Positions 39,314 to 50,200 of a DNA stretch of 51,216 nucleotides are shown here, one piece after another. The stretch is from positions 1 to 51,216 of the forward strand of contig JAJCXO010000266.1 in the NCBI GenBank assembly GCA_029263395.1, given 5' to 3'. The notes beneath the pieces were generated by a model, which saw only the letters and a list, made by a program, of their open reading frames with translations, was not told the DNA's origin and made no database searches. Each line of letters begins with the position of its first letter. Position 1 is the first letter of the stretch. The position numbers were made by a program, and so were the translations under genes. Source of the stretch: Acidobacteriota bacterium (GTDB lineage: Bacteria; Acidobacteriota; Thermoanaerobaculia; Multivoradales; J023).

Positions 39314-42265
39314 CTAGAACCGGAAGCCGGCGGACACGCGGAAGGTCCGCGGGCGCTGGTAGTCAGTGTCGCGCACGGGTTGGCCGAAGTTGGAGCCCAG
39401 ATCCCAGTGCACACCTTGGATCGGGGTTTCGGTGAACGGATTGAAGGCTTCGAAGTCGGCCGAGTTGGTGGCGTCGAGGACGGAGGTGTTGACCGCCAGG
39501 GCCCCGGACTCGTCGAAGACGTTCAATATTTCGGGTTGTAAGAAGATCTCGAAACGTTTACCGCCGAGGTTCCACATGAAGGCGTAGTTGACGGCGAGGT
39601 CGGTGCTGGTGATGTCGTCGCTGGTGAAGGCATCCCGACCGGTGAACCAATAGTTGACGGAGCGAGGGGGTGTCAGGTAACCCGGATTAGCGATGAAGTT
39701 GGGGCTGTTGACCGCACCGCGGGCGCCGAACGGAGTCCCGGAAGAGAAGCTCTGCAACAGGCTCAAGCTGAGGTTGTGATGGTCGTTTTGTAGCAGGTCG
39801 TAGACTGCCCATAAGCGTACCTTGTGGGTTGAGTCGATCGACAGGCTACCCCGTGGTTGATGTTGGTCGAAGGCTTTGTACTCCGGGTACTCACCAGCGG
39901 AGCCGGTGAGTGGGCCAGAGTCACGATTCTCACCCTCGAAGTTGCCGCGGGCGTGGGACCAGGTCCAGTTGCCAGCAACGTTGAAGCGATCGGTCACCCG
40001 ATACGAGAATTGGGTGTGGAGGCCGTCGTAGACCCGTTCCAGGAACGAGTCGTCATTGACGATCAAGCCGAGATCGAAGTCACCAAGCTCTTCGGTGCTG
40101 GTCTGGCCGGTGGAGAGGTCGCGCCGTTCGAAGTAGAAGTCACCGTAGTCGCGATGCACGTAGTCGGCACGGACCAGGCCACGACTTCCCAGCTTTTTGG
40201 TGACGCCGAAGGTCGCCTCGGTGGCGGTAGGTGAGGACAGGGAGTCGCGAATGATGGTGTTGGCGCCGGGGACGTCGGCGAAAAACAGCAGCTCCGTGTT
40301 GGACGTTCCACCAACGCTGTCGAACCAGTCGAAAACTCGACGGATGGCTTCGTCCTGCCCGATCAGGCTGGCGGTTGGCGCATTGGGGTCGCCGTTGATT
40401 GCCGGCCCTTGATAGTCCCACTCGAAATCGGCAGTGGAGCCAGCAACCGAGGTGCTGTCGGCGACGCCGAAGTTGAGCGCCGCAACGTACTGACCATAGG
40501 AGGTGTGAAACACCAGGTCGCCGTCACCTCTGAGGTCATAGGTGGCCCCCAGCCGAGGACTGATGTTGGAGTCGTTGGCTACCGTGGCACCACCGGAATT
40601 GCTGCCGTCGTTTTCGTCGTACCGGACGCCGAGGTTGAAGGACCACTTGTCGTTGAGTTGCCAGTTGTCGTTGGCGAAGATGGAGTTGATGGTGAAATCA
40701 GCACCTTCGGTGGGATTGAAAATTGGCCACCACTGGACGTACGCGACACCGGGGGTGATCACCGGAAAGAGCTCAGGGGCACCGTCACGCTCGATGGTTG
40801 TGTCGGTCCAGACCTGGAAGGCGGTTGGCGATTGGTGGTTCTCCGAGGCAGTCAGGTCGCTGAACGAGTCGTATCCCAGCACGATGTCGTGGGAGCCTGC
40901 CTTCTGAGTCGAGGCGAAGTAGGAGCCTTTGATCAGCATCGCCTCGTTGTTGCGCTCGTTGTCTCGGCAGCTACCGCAAAAGTAGGGCGTGTGATAGGTC
41001 GCGGCGCTGTTCTGAATATCGATCAGGGTGGTCCCGCCGACGAAGTCGGTGGCCGTGCTGCCGCTGCCTTGAGCGATGATGAACTCACGCTCGGAGTATT
41101 GGGCCTCGAGAAAGAGGTTCGGCGTTGCGATGCCAGTGTAATTGAAGGCGGTCAAGGTCTGAGGGTCGGCGCGATCGGTCAGGGCCTTGGTCTCGAGCAC
41201 AATGCCGAACGGATCGTTGTTGGTGGTCTGGCTGTCGATATCGATGATCGAGCCGAGCAGCGAATGACTTTGCGTGAGGGCCAAGGTCAATTTACCTTCG
41301 AGCCGATCCTCGCTGCGGCCGCGGGTGTAAGGGACGTTGGTGATGAAGGTCTGCTCCGCCGACTCGCGATCGAAGGTACGGCCGGCGGTGAAGAACCACA
41401 GTCGATCCTTGAGGATGAAGCCGCCGAGCGTCGCCTCGAAGGTGTCCTTGATTGAATCGTCCTGCGCGACTGTGATGGGAGTTGGTTCCTCCCAGTCCTC
41501 GTTCTCGAGGCTGACCCGCAGTGAACCGGAGATCTCGTTGCCACCGGAGCGGGTGATGGCGTTGACCACACCGCCGGTGAAGCGTCCGTATTCAGCCGAA
41601 ATTGCCGACGTCGAGGTGGTGGTTTCCTGGATCGCGTCCTCGATGAACAAGTCGAGAGATTGACCGCGTAGGTTCTCGTTGACTACCACGCCATTGATCA
41701 AGAACAGGTTCTCGAACGACTGGGCGCCGGCAATGGTGATGGTGTTGCGATCTTGATTGGCACCCGGGCCACTGTTCTGGACGCCGGGAGTGAGCAGTAC
41801 GGTGGAATCGAGGTCACGGGCGACAGCCAGCTTCTCGATCATGCTGGAGTGGTAGGTCGTGTCCGCCGAGCCGGTGGCCGAAAAAGTCTCGGTATTGCCG
41901 GTGACGATGATGGTCTCGGTGACCTCCGAGACCGACATTTCGGTGTCGAACTGTTTGGTCTGTGCTGCGGCGATCAAGATCTCCGCGGTCTGAGTCTGCA
42001 TGCCTTCGAGGGTGAAGACGGCTTGGTAGGTACCCGGCGGCAGGATGGCAAAAATGTAGGTTCCGCTGCCAGCTGTGATGTTGGTGCGAGAGCCTTGCAG
42101 ATTGGGCGACGTGATGGTGACGGTGACCCCAGGAAGGCCCGCGCCGTCGGCGGTCACTTTGCCCGTCAGCTTGCCGGTGGGATTACCTTGAGCGAGGGCA
42201 GGTCCGGTGATCAACCCGATGGCGACCGTGGTGCAGAGCAGCACGAGTAGGTGTTTCTTCAACAT
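39314..42265 (-). CDS. TonB-dependent-receptor-like protein with carboxypeptidase-regulatory domain
   Basis: 983 residues. A signal peptide (1-25) is followed by a carboxypeptidase-regulatory-like beta-sandwich (about 28-100: GKVTADGAGLPGVTVTITSPNLQG), then a plug-like part (about 110-230: VTETIIVTGNTE, TPGVQNSGPGANQDRNTITIAG, SAEYGRFTGGVVNAITRSGGNE) and an outer-membrane beta-barrel ending in the aromatic FRVSAGFRF. Acidobacteria encode many such proteins, thought to import or bind glycans, peptides or metal complexes. The start has AAGGAG 5 nt upstream. No TonB or lipoprotein partner is adjacent. The ligand is unknown. Confidence 0.87.
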   Translation of the reverse strand: MLKKHLLVLLCTTVAIGLITGPALAQGNPTGKLTGKVTADGAGLPGVTVTITSPNLQGSRTNITAGSGTYIFAILPPGTYQAVFTLEGMQTQTAEILIAAAQTKQFDTEMSVSEVTETIIVTGNTETFSATGSADTTYHSSMIEKLAVARDLDSTVLLTPGVQNSGPGANQDRNTITIAGAQSFENLFLINGVVVNENLRGQSLDLFIEDAIQETTTSTSAISAEYGRFTGGVVNAITRSGGNEISGSLRVSLENEDWEEPTPITVAQDDSIKDTFEATLGGFILKDRLWFFTAGRTFDRESAEQTFITNVPYTRGRSEDRLEGKLTLALTQSHSLLGSIIDIDSQTTNNDPFGIVLETKALTDRADPQTLTAFNYTGIATPNLFLEAQYSEREFIIAQGSGSTATDFVGGTTLIDIQNSAATYHTPYFCGSCRDNERNNEAMLIKGSYFASTQKAGSHDIVLGYDSFSDLTASENHQSPTAFQVWTDTTIERDGAPELFPVITPGVAYVQWWPIFNPTEGADFTINSIFANDNWQLNDKWSFNLGVRYDENDGSNSGGATVANDSNISPRLGATYDLRGDGDLVFHTSYGQYVAALNFGVADSTSVAGSTADFEWDYQGPAINGDPNAPTASLIGQDEAIRRVFDWFDSVGGTSNTELLFFADVPGANTIIRDSLSSPTATEATFGVTKKLGSRGLVRADYVHRDYGDFYFERRDLSTGQTSTEELGDFDLGLIVNDDSFLERVYDGLHTQFSYRVTDRFNVAGNWTWSHARGNFEGENRDSGPLTGSAGEYPEYKAFDQHQPRGSLSIDSTHKVRLWAVYDLLQNDHHNLSLSLLQSFSSGTPFGARGAVNSPNFIANPGYLTPPRSVNYWFTGRDAFTSDDITSTDLAVNYAFMWNLGGKRFEIFLQPEILNVFDESGALAVNTSVLDATNSADFEAFNPFTETPIQGVHWDLGSNFGQPVRDTDYQRPRTFRVSAGFRF

Positions 42266-42704
42266 ACGCTCTCCTTTGTCGACGGAGACGCGGTGTTGAT
42301 AGTGCGGATAGGGTGCCGTGATCCAGGGACCTAGATCGCGACGGGTCGCGCCTCCTCAGTCGCTGTTAGACATAGCAATCGACGCGCCGCTTGCGGCTCG
42401 ATCGAGATTCCTAACCGGCTATCAGCGGACGATCGGTGGCGGAAGGAGCGCGGCGTTGATCAGGATCCTGGGATGGGTGGATGGTCACGAAAGTCCAATG
42501 GAGGGATTTTGTGGACCGTTGTGCTGGTTGATGATCGAAGGCCACCCCAGAAAGTTTTTTAATATATTTTGTGGGCCCTGTTGGTGTCCCCCAGATGTTA
42601 GGAGTCGGCATGATGAAATCTTCAAGGGCTTGAATTTTCCCTCTCGACGGCTCAAACATTTGAAGTGAGCCACATGTCCCACGTGGGCCAGGCGTCGAGG
42701 CGCT
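42266..42704. other. Intergenic region with an AT-rich core
   Basis: No gene with supporting features is seen. An AT-rich stretch at about 42550-42572 (TTTTTTAATATATTTTGTGG region) stands out and could hold the promoter of the minus-strand receptor gene. The frames on either strand (for example 42318-42668) have no domain. Confidence 0.5.
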
Positions 42705-44267
42705 TCAGTTGATGGCTGGCCCGAGCGTTAGATAGTTTTGCAATTCGGGATAGGTAGCCTGCAGACGCTCTTCGAAGCCAGCCGCGTTGTTGCCTTCCAC
42801 ACCCCAGCCTTGCCAACGTCCCCACAGCATCGGACCGTGGGACAGCATTAGGGTAGCCAAGAGCAGCAGGTAGGCGGTGAGTGGCAAGGTGGCGACCAAG
42901 CGGCTCGAATTGCCCAGGCGAGCCGCGTCCCGGGATCGCAGCCAGGAGGCAATGGCACTTACCGCTGCGACACCGGCGACGATCACAACCGCTCGCAACC
43001 CGAGCTGGCGTCCGTCGAAGGTCCACGATGCCCAAGACGTCATCGAGGTGATCCCAGCGAGGTAGAGCCCAACAGCACCGACGGTCAGGCTGCCGGTCCG
43101 GCGCTGCATCGACGATTCCGAAACCAGCCATCGGCCGGTGGTGGCAATGGCGAGGCCAACAGCAAGGGCAAACGGGACCTGGTAGAGCAGGGTGAAGCGG
43201 CCGCCTTCGTAACCCCGCAGCAGCAGGTAAAGGAATGGGGCGAATCCCATGGTCGGCAGCGCTAGCAGCAAGGCTCGTGCTCTAGGGCATGGCTCTCGGC
43301 CGAGGCGTCGTATTCCGATGGCTAGGCCGATTAAAGCCCAGGGCGCCATCAAGGTGCTCGTTGGCCAGGCGGCAAGATGGGTGTAGACGATTAGCATCGT
43401 ACGCCAGTTGCCGTGCAGAAACTCCCTTTGTTCGAAGTAGCCGAAGGTGGTCTTCTGCACTTGCTCGAAGAGCGAGTGGATCGGCCCGAGATCGCCGGTG
43501 AGCACGATGCCGCTGGCTCGCAGCATCTCCAGGTGGAGATGAGCGGCGATCAACCAGAGTAGGGTCGGGAGCAACGATGCGGCCAGGATCATCAGTCGCC
43601 GGCTGAGATCACGCACGACCAAGCGGCGGGACTGGTGCGAAGTCGACAGTCGTTCAGCGGCGATGGCCATCAACCACAGGCCAACAAACGCATAAAGGAA
43701 CAGCCCTTTGCCGAGATAGGTCAACGGTGCCAAACTCAGGATCATTGCACCGGTAGTGAAGCGGCGCAGGTCTTGGTGGAGCATCCACCCCATGGCTGCC
43801 AGTACCACCACCAACAGCAGCGGCTCGGTAAACTCGGATTTGGCGCCGGTCCACAGGCAGAGGTCCGACAAGGCGAAGGCCAAGCCAGTGAGGGTGGCGA
43901 CGGCGAGCCCAAATCGGGGGCGGGTCAGGCGAAACGCCAGCACAACCGCGAGCAAGGAGAAGATGACAGCCGGCAAGCGTGTCCAAGCGGGATGATCTGG
44001 TGTCAGATGAGCATTTGAGGCCTGGATCCAGAGCCACAGTGGGGTGACGGCATTGGAGCTGGTCAACGGCAGGTCGAAAACGACGTGGCTGATCGGCCCG
44101 TGCAGCGGCGGCGCCTGCACCTGACGCAAAGCTCGCTGGATCACTTGGACTTCGTCGTGGGTGTAAAGGAACGTCAGTGCGCCGAGCAGATGCAGCACCG
44201 CGGTCAACAGCACAAGACCACCGACGATCCACCGGCTGTGGCGCGTCGTCTGACGGTCGGATGTCAT
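42705..44267 (-). CDS. GT39/ArnT-like membrane glycosyltransferase
   Basis: 520 residues with about 11-12 membrane segments. The acidic pair D38-E39 in the first periplasmic loop (FLYTHDEVQV) and the following PLHGPISH, ASNAHLTPDHPAWTRLPAV resemble polyisoprenyl-phosphate-sugar transferases of the GT39/GT83 type. These enzymes move a sugar from an undecaprenyl- or dolichyl-phosphate carrier to lipid or protein outside the membrane. The ATG is only 9 nt after the stop of the giant lipid synthase gene on the same strand, so the two are very likely co-transcribed, and a glycosylated lipid product is plausible. Confidence 0.75.
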   Translation of the reverse strand: MTSDRQTTRHSRWIVGGLVLLTAVLHLLGALTFLYTHDEVQVIQRALRQVQAPPLHGPISHVVFDLPLTSSNAVTPLWLWIQASNAHLTPDHPAWTRLPAVIFSLLAVVLAFRLTRPRFGLAVATLTGLAFALSDLCLWTGAKSEFTEPLLLVVVLAAMGWMLHQDLRRFTTGAMILSLAPLTYLGKGLFLYAFVGLWLMAIAAERLSTSHQSRRLVVRDLSRRLMILAASLLPTLLWLIAAHLHLEMLRASGIVLTGDLGPIHSLFEQVQKTTFGYFEQREFLHGNWRTMLIVYTHLAAWPTSTLMAPWALIGLAIGIRRLGREPCPRARALLLALPTMGFAPFLYLLLRGYEGGRFTLLYQVPFALAVGLAIATTGRWLVSESSMQRRTGSLTVGAVGLYLAGITSMTSWASWTFDGRQLGLRAVVIVAGVAAVSAIASWLRSRDAARLGNSSRLVATLPLTAYLLLLATLMLSHGPMLWGRWQGWGVEGNNAAGFEERLQATYPELQNYLTLGPAIN

Positions 44268-44276
44268 CAGCAGCCC

Positions 44277-47200
44277 TTACGATCGGGTCACGACGCTTGG
44301 CCCTCGGTCACCGAACAGGCGTCGGGCGAACTCTGCCAGCCATTGGTCGGTCGGCGACTTGTCCAGCAGCAAGCGACCGTTGGGCACCGCCGCCAGCAGT
44401 CGTTGGATCTCGCGGCTTGGATTCCGCGAGTGCTCCAAGGTCTTGTAGATTGTGGCATGTTCGTGAGTGGCGCCGGTGTTGGCAACCCACTCGTCGACTT
44501 CGGCGGCAAACTCGGGATTAGGTGGTAACGGTGCCTCTTCGTCGTGACTCGGCCCGAGAGCATTGATCGCCTCCATCACAACTTGACGACGGTCCTTGTA
44601 ACGCAGGGTTTCGAGCTCTTCGGGTAACATTGGCGCGCCGAGCCAATAGTCCTGTTGGCCATGACCGAGGGGAAATTCAATCCGCTGCTCGAGAGGTTCG
44701 GCCGGCAGGCCACCGATGAAGCGCACCGGCACGATCGCGGCGCCGTTCTTCACCGCCATATCGACGAACGAGCCGCTGAGTGAAGTCACCGGCTGGCGGC
44801 AGGTGAGGGAGCGGGTGCCTTCGCAATGCACGGCAACTGACCGTGGCTCATCGCGCATTCTCTTGCCGAGTTTGCGGATGATCAGTGGCAGCGAACGCAT
44901 GTTCTCGCGCTCGAAGAAGGTGATCACCTCGGGGTCGACCACGCCGGGATAGGAGAAACAGTGGGCGATCAATTGTCCTAGCCACGAGGTGCGATGTTCC
45001 GCTTTGGCCAGGGTAACAGTCGGGGTGCCGGCGAGCGCCGAAGCCAGCATCGAAAACAACAGGGATTCGACACCAACCTGATGGTTGGCGAGGAACAGCG
45101 TGCTGCGACCCTGGATCGCACGCAGGCCCGCTGGATCGACAACCACCACTCGTCGCACGAAGCGTTCGACGAGCCCGTAATAGACATCTTCGACTGGCCA
45201 ATCGGAAATACCCAAGTGGTTGGACCAGTAGCTGCGCAGAGGCCCAAGATCGACTTGCGGCGCGCCACGATCGGTGATCGTGACCTCGCCACCGTGGGCG
45301 GTCTCGAGAGCCACAGGGAAGGAGGTCAAGGGATAACGATCCGATATGGCGGTACCAATCTCGCCGACGCCAGAATCGTGCGCCTCAGCGTCGAACGCAA
45401 AGCTGACGCTTGCCGGGTGTACCTCGGCGCGGTAGGCAACGTGATCCTTGACTGCGACCTCGCGGGTCATCAAGGCACGGTTGCGCGCAGCCTCCGGGGA
45501 GACACCATAAGCATGGGCGACGGTACCTGGTAGCCAGTCACTGGCTACGATGTCCGCTTCACTCAGCTGAGTCTGTTCGGGCTCGAAACGGGACAAGCCG
45601 AGCCCTGGTACCGGCAGGTGATCGCGGAGGAAGGCACGTCGCTCGAGGGCTGGAGCCGAGCCTAGCGGACCTTTGGGCAACAGCACCTCGTGGAGCCGGA
45701 GATCAGCCCAGGGCAGATCGTCGACCAGCATCTGAAGGTGGAAGACCGCCTCTCGGTGTGGTGGATCGTAGCTTTCGAAACGAGCTTCACAGCGCACGGT
45801 ACCGGATGCCGGTGGTCGGGCATAGAAGCGAACTTCGCTCAGCCGTTGCGGGTAGGCGACAACATCTTGCGGAATATCGGCGCACCAGAGATGTAACGCA
45901 GCGTGGGGAATGCCGTGGGTGGCGGCGTCGAGTAAGGCCGGATGGAGCGTTGCTAGCGGCACTGAGCCGGCGCCGGCATCAAGCTCGGAGCTCGACCCGG
46001 CTTGGCCCATCGATAGCCGCTGCAAGAGATGGAAAGCGGGGCCATGAAAGAGCTCGCCAGCAGCATAAGGATCTTCCTGCTGGACCGCGTCCTCGAGCGG
46101 CGGTAGGGGCTTGGGCGGCGAGCAGAAGCTGCGTGCCATCAGCACACGGCCGGTAGCGGCAACCTCAAAGCGTGACAGGGCTGGGTTGGCCGCGTCACGC
46201 CACGCCAACAGACGGACGTCGATAGCTCCCATTTCCGAGCCACGATGCTCCTCGGACATGACCTCTGTCTTGAGCCGCCGGGCACCCTTTGGGAAGGATA
46301 CCCAACGTTGCACTCGTACGTCTTCGAAGCCGATCACTCGCAAATCGGAGCGACGCTCGTGGGCAGCAGCTGCTAGTCGGTCGACCAGGGTCATCATGGG
46401 CAGAGCCGGTATCGTCCAGGTGGGTTGGTGGTCGACGATCCAAGTGTCGTGGGCTGGGTCGAGAATCTCTTCGCCATCAATCGCAGTAACCGACGCCGGC
46501 ACCTCGTCAGCAGCCACCGGTTCAGAGCCAGGGGTAGTTGCCGGGTCAGAGGTGGCTGTATCGATGCTGGGCTGCGCGGCATCGACTGCCCTGACGTCAC
46601 CCCCGACCTCGACGGGCTCGCTTGCAGGCTCAGTCGAAGCCTCTTTGCCGGCCAGTGTCTCAGCCTGATCCGATGGTCCCGACACGATGCGCATGCCGAG
46701 GCCAGTCGCCGAGTAAATACGTTTGCCATCAACCCACAGATAGGCCTCAGCAATCGCAAAAGCGCCGCGGTCATCGCGACCCACTTCGACGATCTCCAGC
46801 TCAGTAGTGATGACACCGTTGGTCGGCAGCACCTGTCCACGGTACTTCCAGGTCAACGGTTGATCGACACCGATGGGCTCGAATCGAGGCCGCTCAATCC
46901 CTTCGCCGAGTCCGCAGTGAATCATGGCGAACTGCAACGCTTGGATCATCGCCTCGATCCCGAGCGAGCCGGGTTGTACGGAATCCTGGAAGAAGTGGGC
47001 TTTGAAGAACCACTCCCCAGGATCGACGGTTTTTTCGGCGCGCAGCCGTCCGAGGCCGGCTTTGCCAGCCTCAGGCCAGAAGCCGGTGATGCGGTCGAGC
47101 ATCAGCAACTGGCGCTCGGCGAGACGAAGTGTGCCGGAGCAGTAAGCCTCAGGGCGGGCCGTGAGGTCGAGTTGAAAGTCGGATGGCTCAGTGAGCCAAG

Positions 47201-50200
47201 CGCGTTCGGCGTCACTCGACGGCAGACCAACTTGGTTCTGCATCGCTGCGGCCGGGAAGAAGCCGAACGCGGTGGACATCTCGAAAATCGGCTGGTGGTC
47301 GTCGCGCATCGCAACCTCGAACCGCACAATCAGCACCCCCGCCGAGCTCGAGGTGGCGGTCAGCTTGACGTGACTGGTCAGGATGCCGCTGGTCGGTAAC
47401 ACCTCGGCGGTCAAGGTGCCGGTGCCATCGAGGTTGCGGAACTGTAAATCGGTGTCGGTGGTCAAAGCACTGCCGATGTACGAGGCTAGCCAACCACAAG
47501 GTTGCAGACCAGCTTCCATCAAGACCGCAAACGGCATCGTTGGGGCGCCGTTTTCGGCGAAGTACCACGCTTCGGGGGGCACGTCGTACTCCGCTTCCAG
47601 GATCGCGCCGGGCTCGAACCGTCCCATCGCACCATCGATCGAGGCGATGCGCGACATGAAGTGGTAGGGCGGACCGGGCAACCGTGCCACGCTGCGCGGA
47701 CTGTCGAAGACGCGGTACATTTCGCCGAAGGCTTCGGACGGTCGACCCCAGGCACAGGCCAACAGAGACGAGTAGTCGAAACGAAACCCGTCATTCTCTG
47801 CGATCGGTCTGCCGGTGGGGCGTTCGCCACCCGGAAACGGTTGATCGAGCATGCTGGGATCGATGCTGAGTGGCCAGTCCGGCACCAGGTGCAGGCCGAG
47901 GCGTTGCGCATGGAACGCCTTGAGGCCATCCACGGTGACCAACAAGTCGGCGCGGACCGTGGGCTGCGGACCGGCGATGACTTCGTGGACAAAAACCTCG
48001 TAGACCAGCTCGCGTGAGCTCGGAATCGCCTGGCCGCGGCAGCGCATGAGGTAGGTCTCGTCGGGTACCGGTTCAAAACGCCAGCCATCGCGCTCGAGGG
48101 TGAAGCCACACGCCGTGAGATAAAAGCTCAAAGCTTGAAAACAACCTTCGAGCATCAGCGTCCCAGGCATACAAAGGTCGTTCTTGAAATGACCATCGTA
48201 GATCCAAGACTCGGCGCTAATGGCGGTGACAGCCCGCAAATAGCCACGTTGCCAAGGGCCGCCTGCGGGATCAAACTGGGTCACCTGGTCGAGCAACAGC
48301 ATACGACCGCTCTGAACTGCCGGGGTCAAGGTGTGGGCGGCTGCCAGCTCGAAGCCCGGACCCATGCAGTCCATCACGCGACCCTCGGAGAAGGCCACCA
48401 TCTGGTCGTGGGAGAACTGACGGTGGTGGGGCAAGGCTCGCGGTGGATCGAGCTGGCCGGTCGGTGGGGTTTCGGTGGCAGGATCCCACAACACACCGGC
48501 GGAGCCGGCGAGCTCCTCGTCGGTGAAAAACCCAGCTTGGCCGTGGCGCACCTCGAGGCGGACTTCATCGTTGATCCGGCAGTCGTAATGGAAGAAGAAC
48601 AGCCGAACGTCGCCCTGTTTGGCGTGCCCGTCGATGTGGATGTCGTAGGCCAGGGTGTCGCCGGGACTAGGCAGGCCGCCGCGGTAGGTCAGTTCACAGC
48701 CCAGCAGTCGATAGACCCGTTCACTCTGGTTGAGGAAGTCGACACCGAGCCAGGAGATCAGGAGCAGGTCGGCTTGGCCGGCTTCGATCATCAACCCGCC
48801 GGGCATATGACCGCGGTGCAAGTACCAGGAGTCGGCTGTGACGTCGGTTTCAGTCCAAATGGTGCCGACACCCATGGTGCCGGGCTCAGCGTCGATACCG
48901 GTGACCCGGTCGGCGAGTAGGAAGGGCGGCTCCGGCATCCGGGTTTGGCGTTCGTAGCCGTCCTGGCGTTCGAACATGGGCCCGAAGATGTCGGAGACCT
49001 TACCGGAAGCCAGCACCTCGAGCTCCTGGCGCGAGATTCTCAGGCCAGGTAGTGTTTTGGGAGGCTGCTGCGTCTGCTGCTGGGGTGCGACGGCAACCTC
49101 GGGCTCCGGCGTGGGTGCTGGCTCGACGGCAGACTTTGGAGTTGATGCTGGAGCCGGTGCCGTTACGGGCGTCGGTTTTGGAGCGACGGGTATCGCAGCG
49201 CGCTTTAGCTCAATCGGGGCCGCTGACTCGGCGGGAGCCTGTTGTTCGACGATGGGTGCCACCACCGAAGCACTTTGAACATCAGCCGGCTCTCCCGCCA
49301 GCCCCACAACCACGTCGGCGGATGCTGCAAAGCGGGTGCGAGCGTGCAGCATGTCGGCGAGCGCTTTTTGACGCAAGGCAAGGAACTGCTGGTGGAGTGT
49401 AGTCTGCGCGCCGAGAAAGCTCTGTTGGTTGGTGGTGATCTGGTCTTGTAGGGCAGTGATGTTGTGGATCACGCCTGGGTTCCAGCGACCCGTGGGCGCG
49501 GCCACTGGAGCCATTTGAGGTACGGGGGTACTCTCCACCGAGGCTGTCGTGACGGATGCCGAGGCGGACACCGCGGCTGGCTGAGCCACCACGGGGGCCA
49601 GCTCGGGGAGGTTCGGTGCCTCGACGCCTGCTGAGCGGCTTGCCGTTGCGATTGTTGCGGCTGGCGCTGTGGCGGACGGAGTTGGATCCGTCACCTGGGG
49701 CGGTGCGACGTGAAAGTCAGGCAGCACGGACGGGAGTGTCGGTGCGGGGGCCATGAATTGAGGCTCTTCGAGGTTACTCATCAGCATGTCGCTCATCGAC
49801 GCCGCAGGGGGTGGCGTCTCAGTCATTGGAGATTCGATAGGAGAAACGGGTTGGCTCGCCGTAACAGTTTGGTGCGCCTTCACAGTTTGGTTCGCCGTGA
49901 CAGTTTGGTTCGCCGTGACAGTGGCCTGGGTTTCGACCGTGGTCACCGTCGTCGACGGGGCGGTTGGTGCAGTGGGAAGCTGCACCCGAGGCCAGTGGGC
50001 GGGGAACGACAAGGCCTTGTCCGATACCGCGGTTCGGCTGTTGCGGTCGGCATGGAACGGTGCCCAGCTCAGATCGACGCCCGCCGCCAGCAGCCGGGCG
50101 GTGGCGTCGACGGCCTGGCGCAGCGAGGCGCCAGGTTTGTCGACGGATCCGGCACGGTCGAGAGGCACCGCGAGATAGCCGCTTGTTGGGATTCCTCGGG

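Noticed and set aside
40409-41455. 348-codon plus-strand ORF
   Set aside because: Entirely antisense to the TonB-receptor-like gene; low-complexity Val/Gly-rich translation typical of shadow frames in GC-rich DNA.
46425-47399. 324-codon plus-strand ORF
   Set aside because: Antisense shadow of the megasynthase; no domain and no start signal.
48135-48920. 261-codon plus-strand ORF
   Set aside because: Antisense shadow of the first dehydratase region of the megasynthase.
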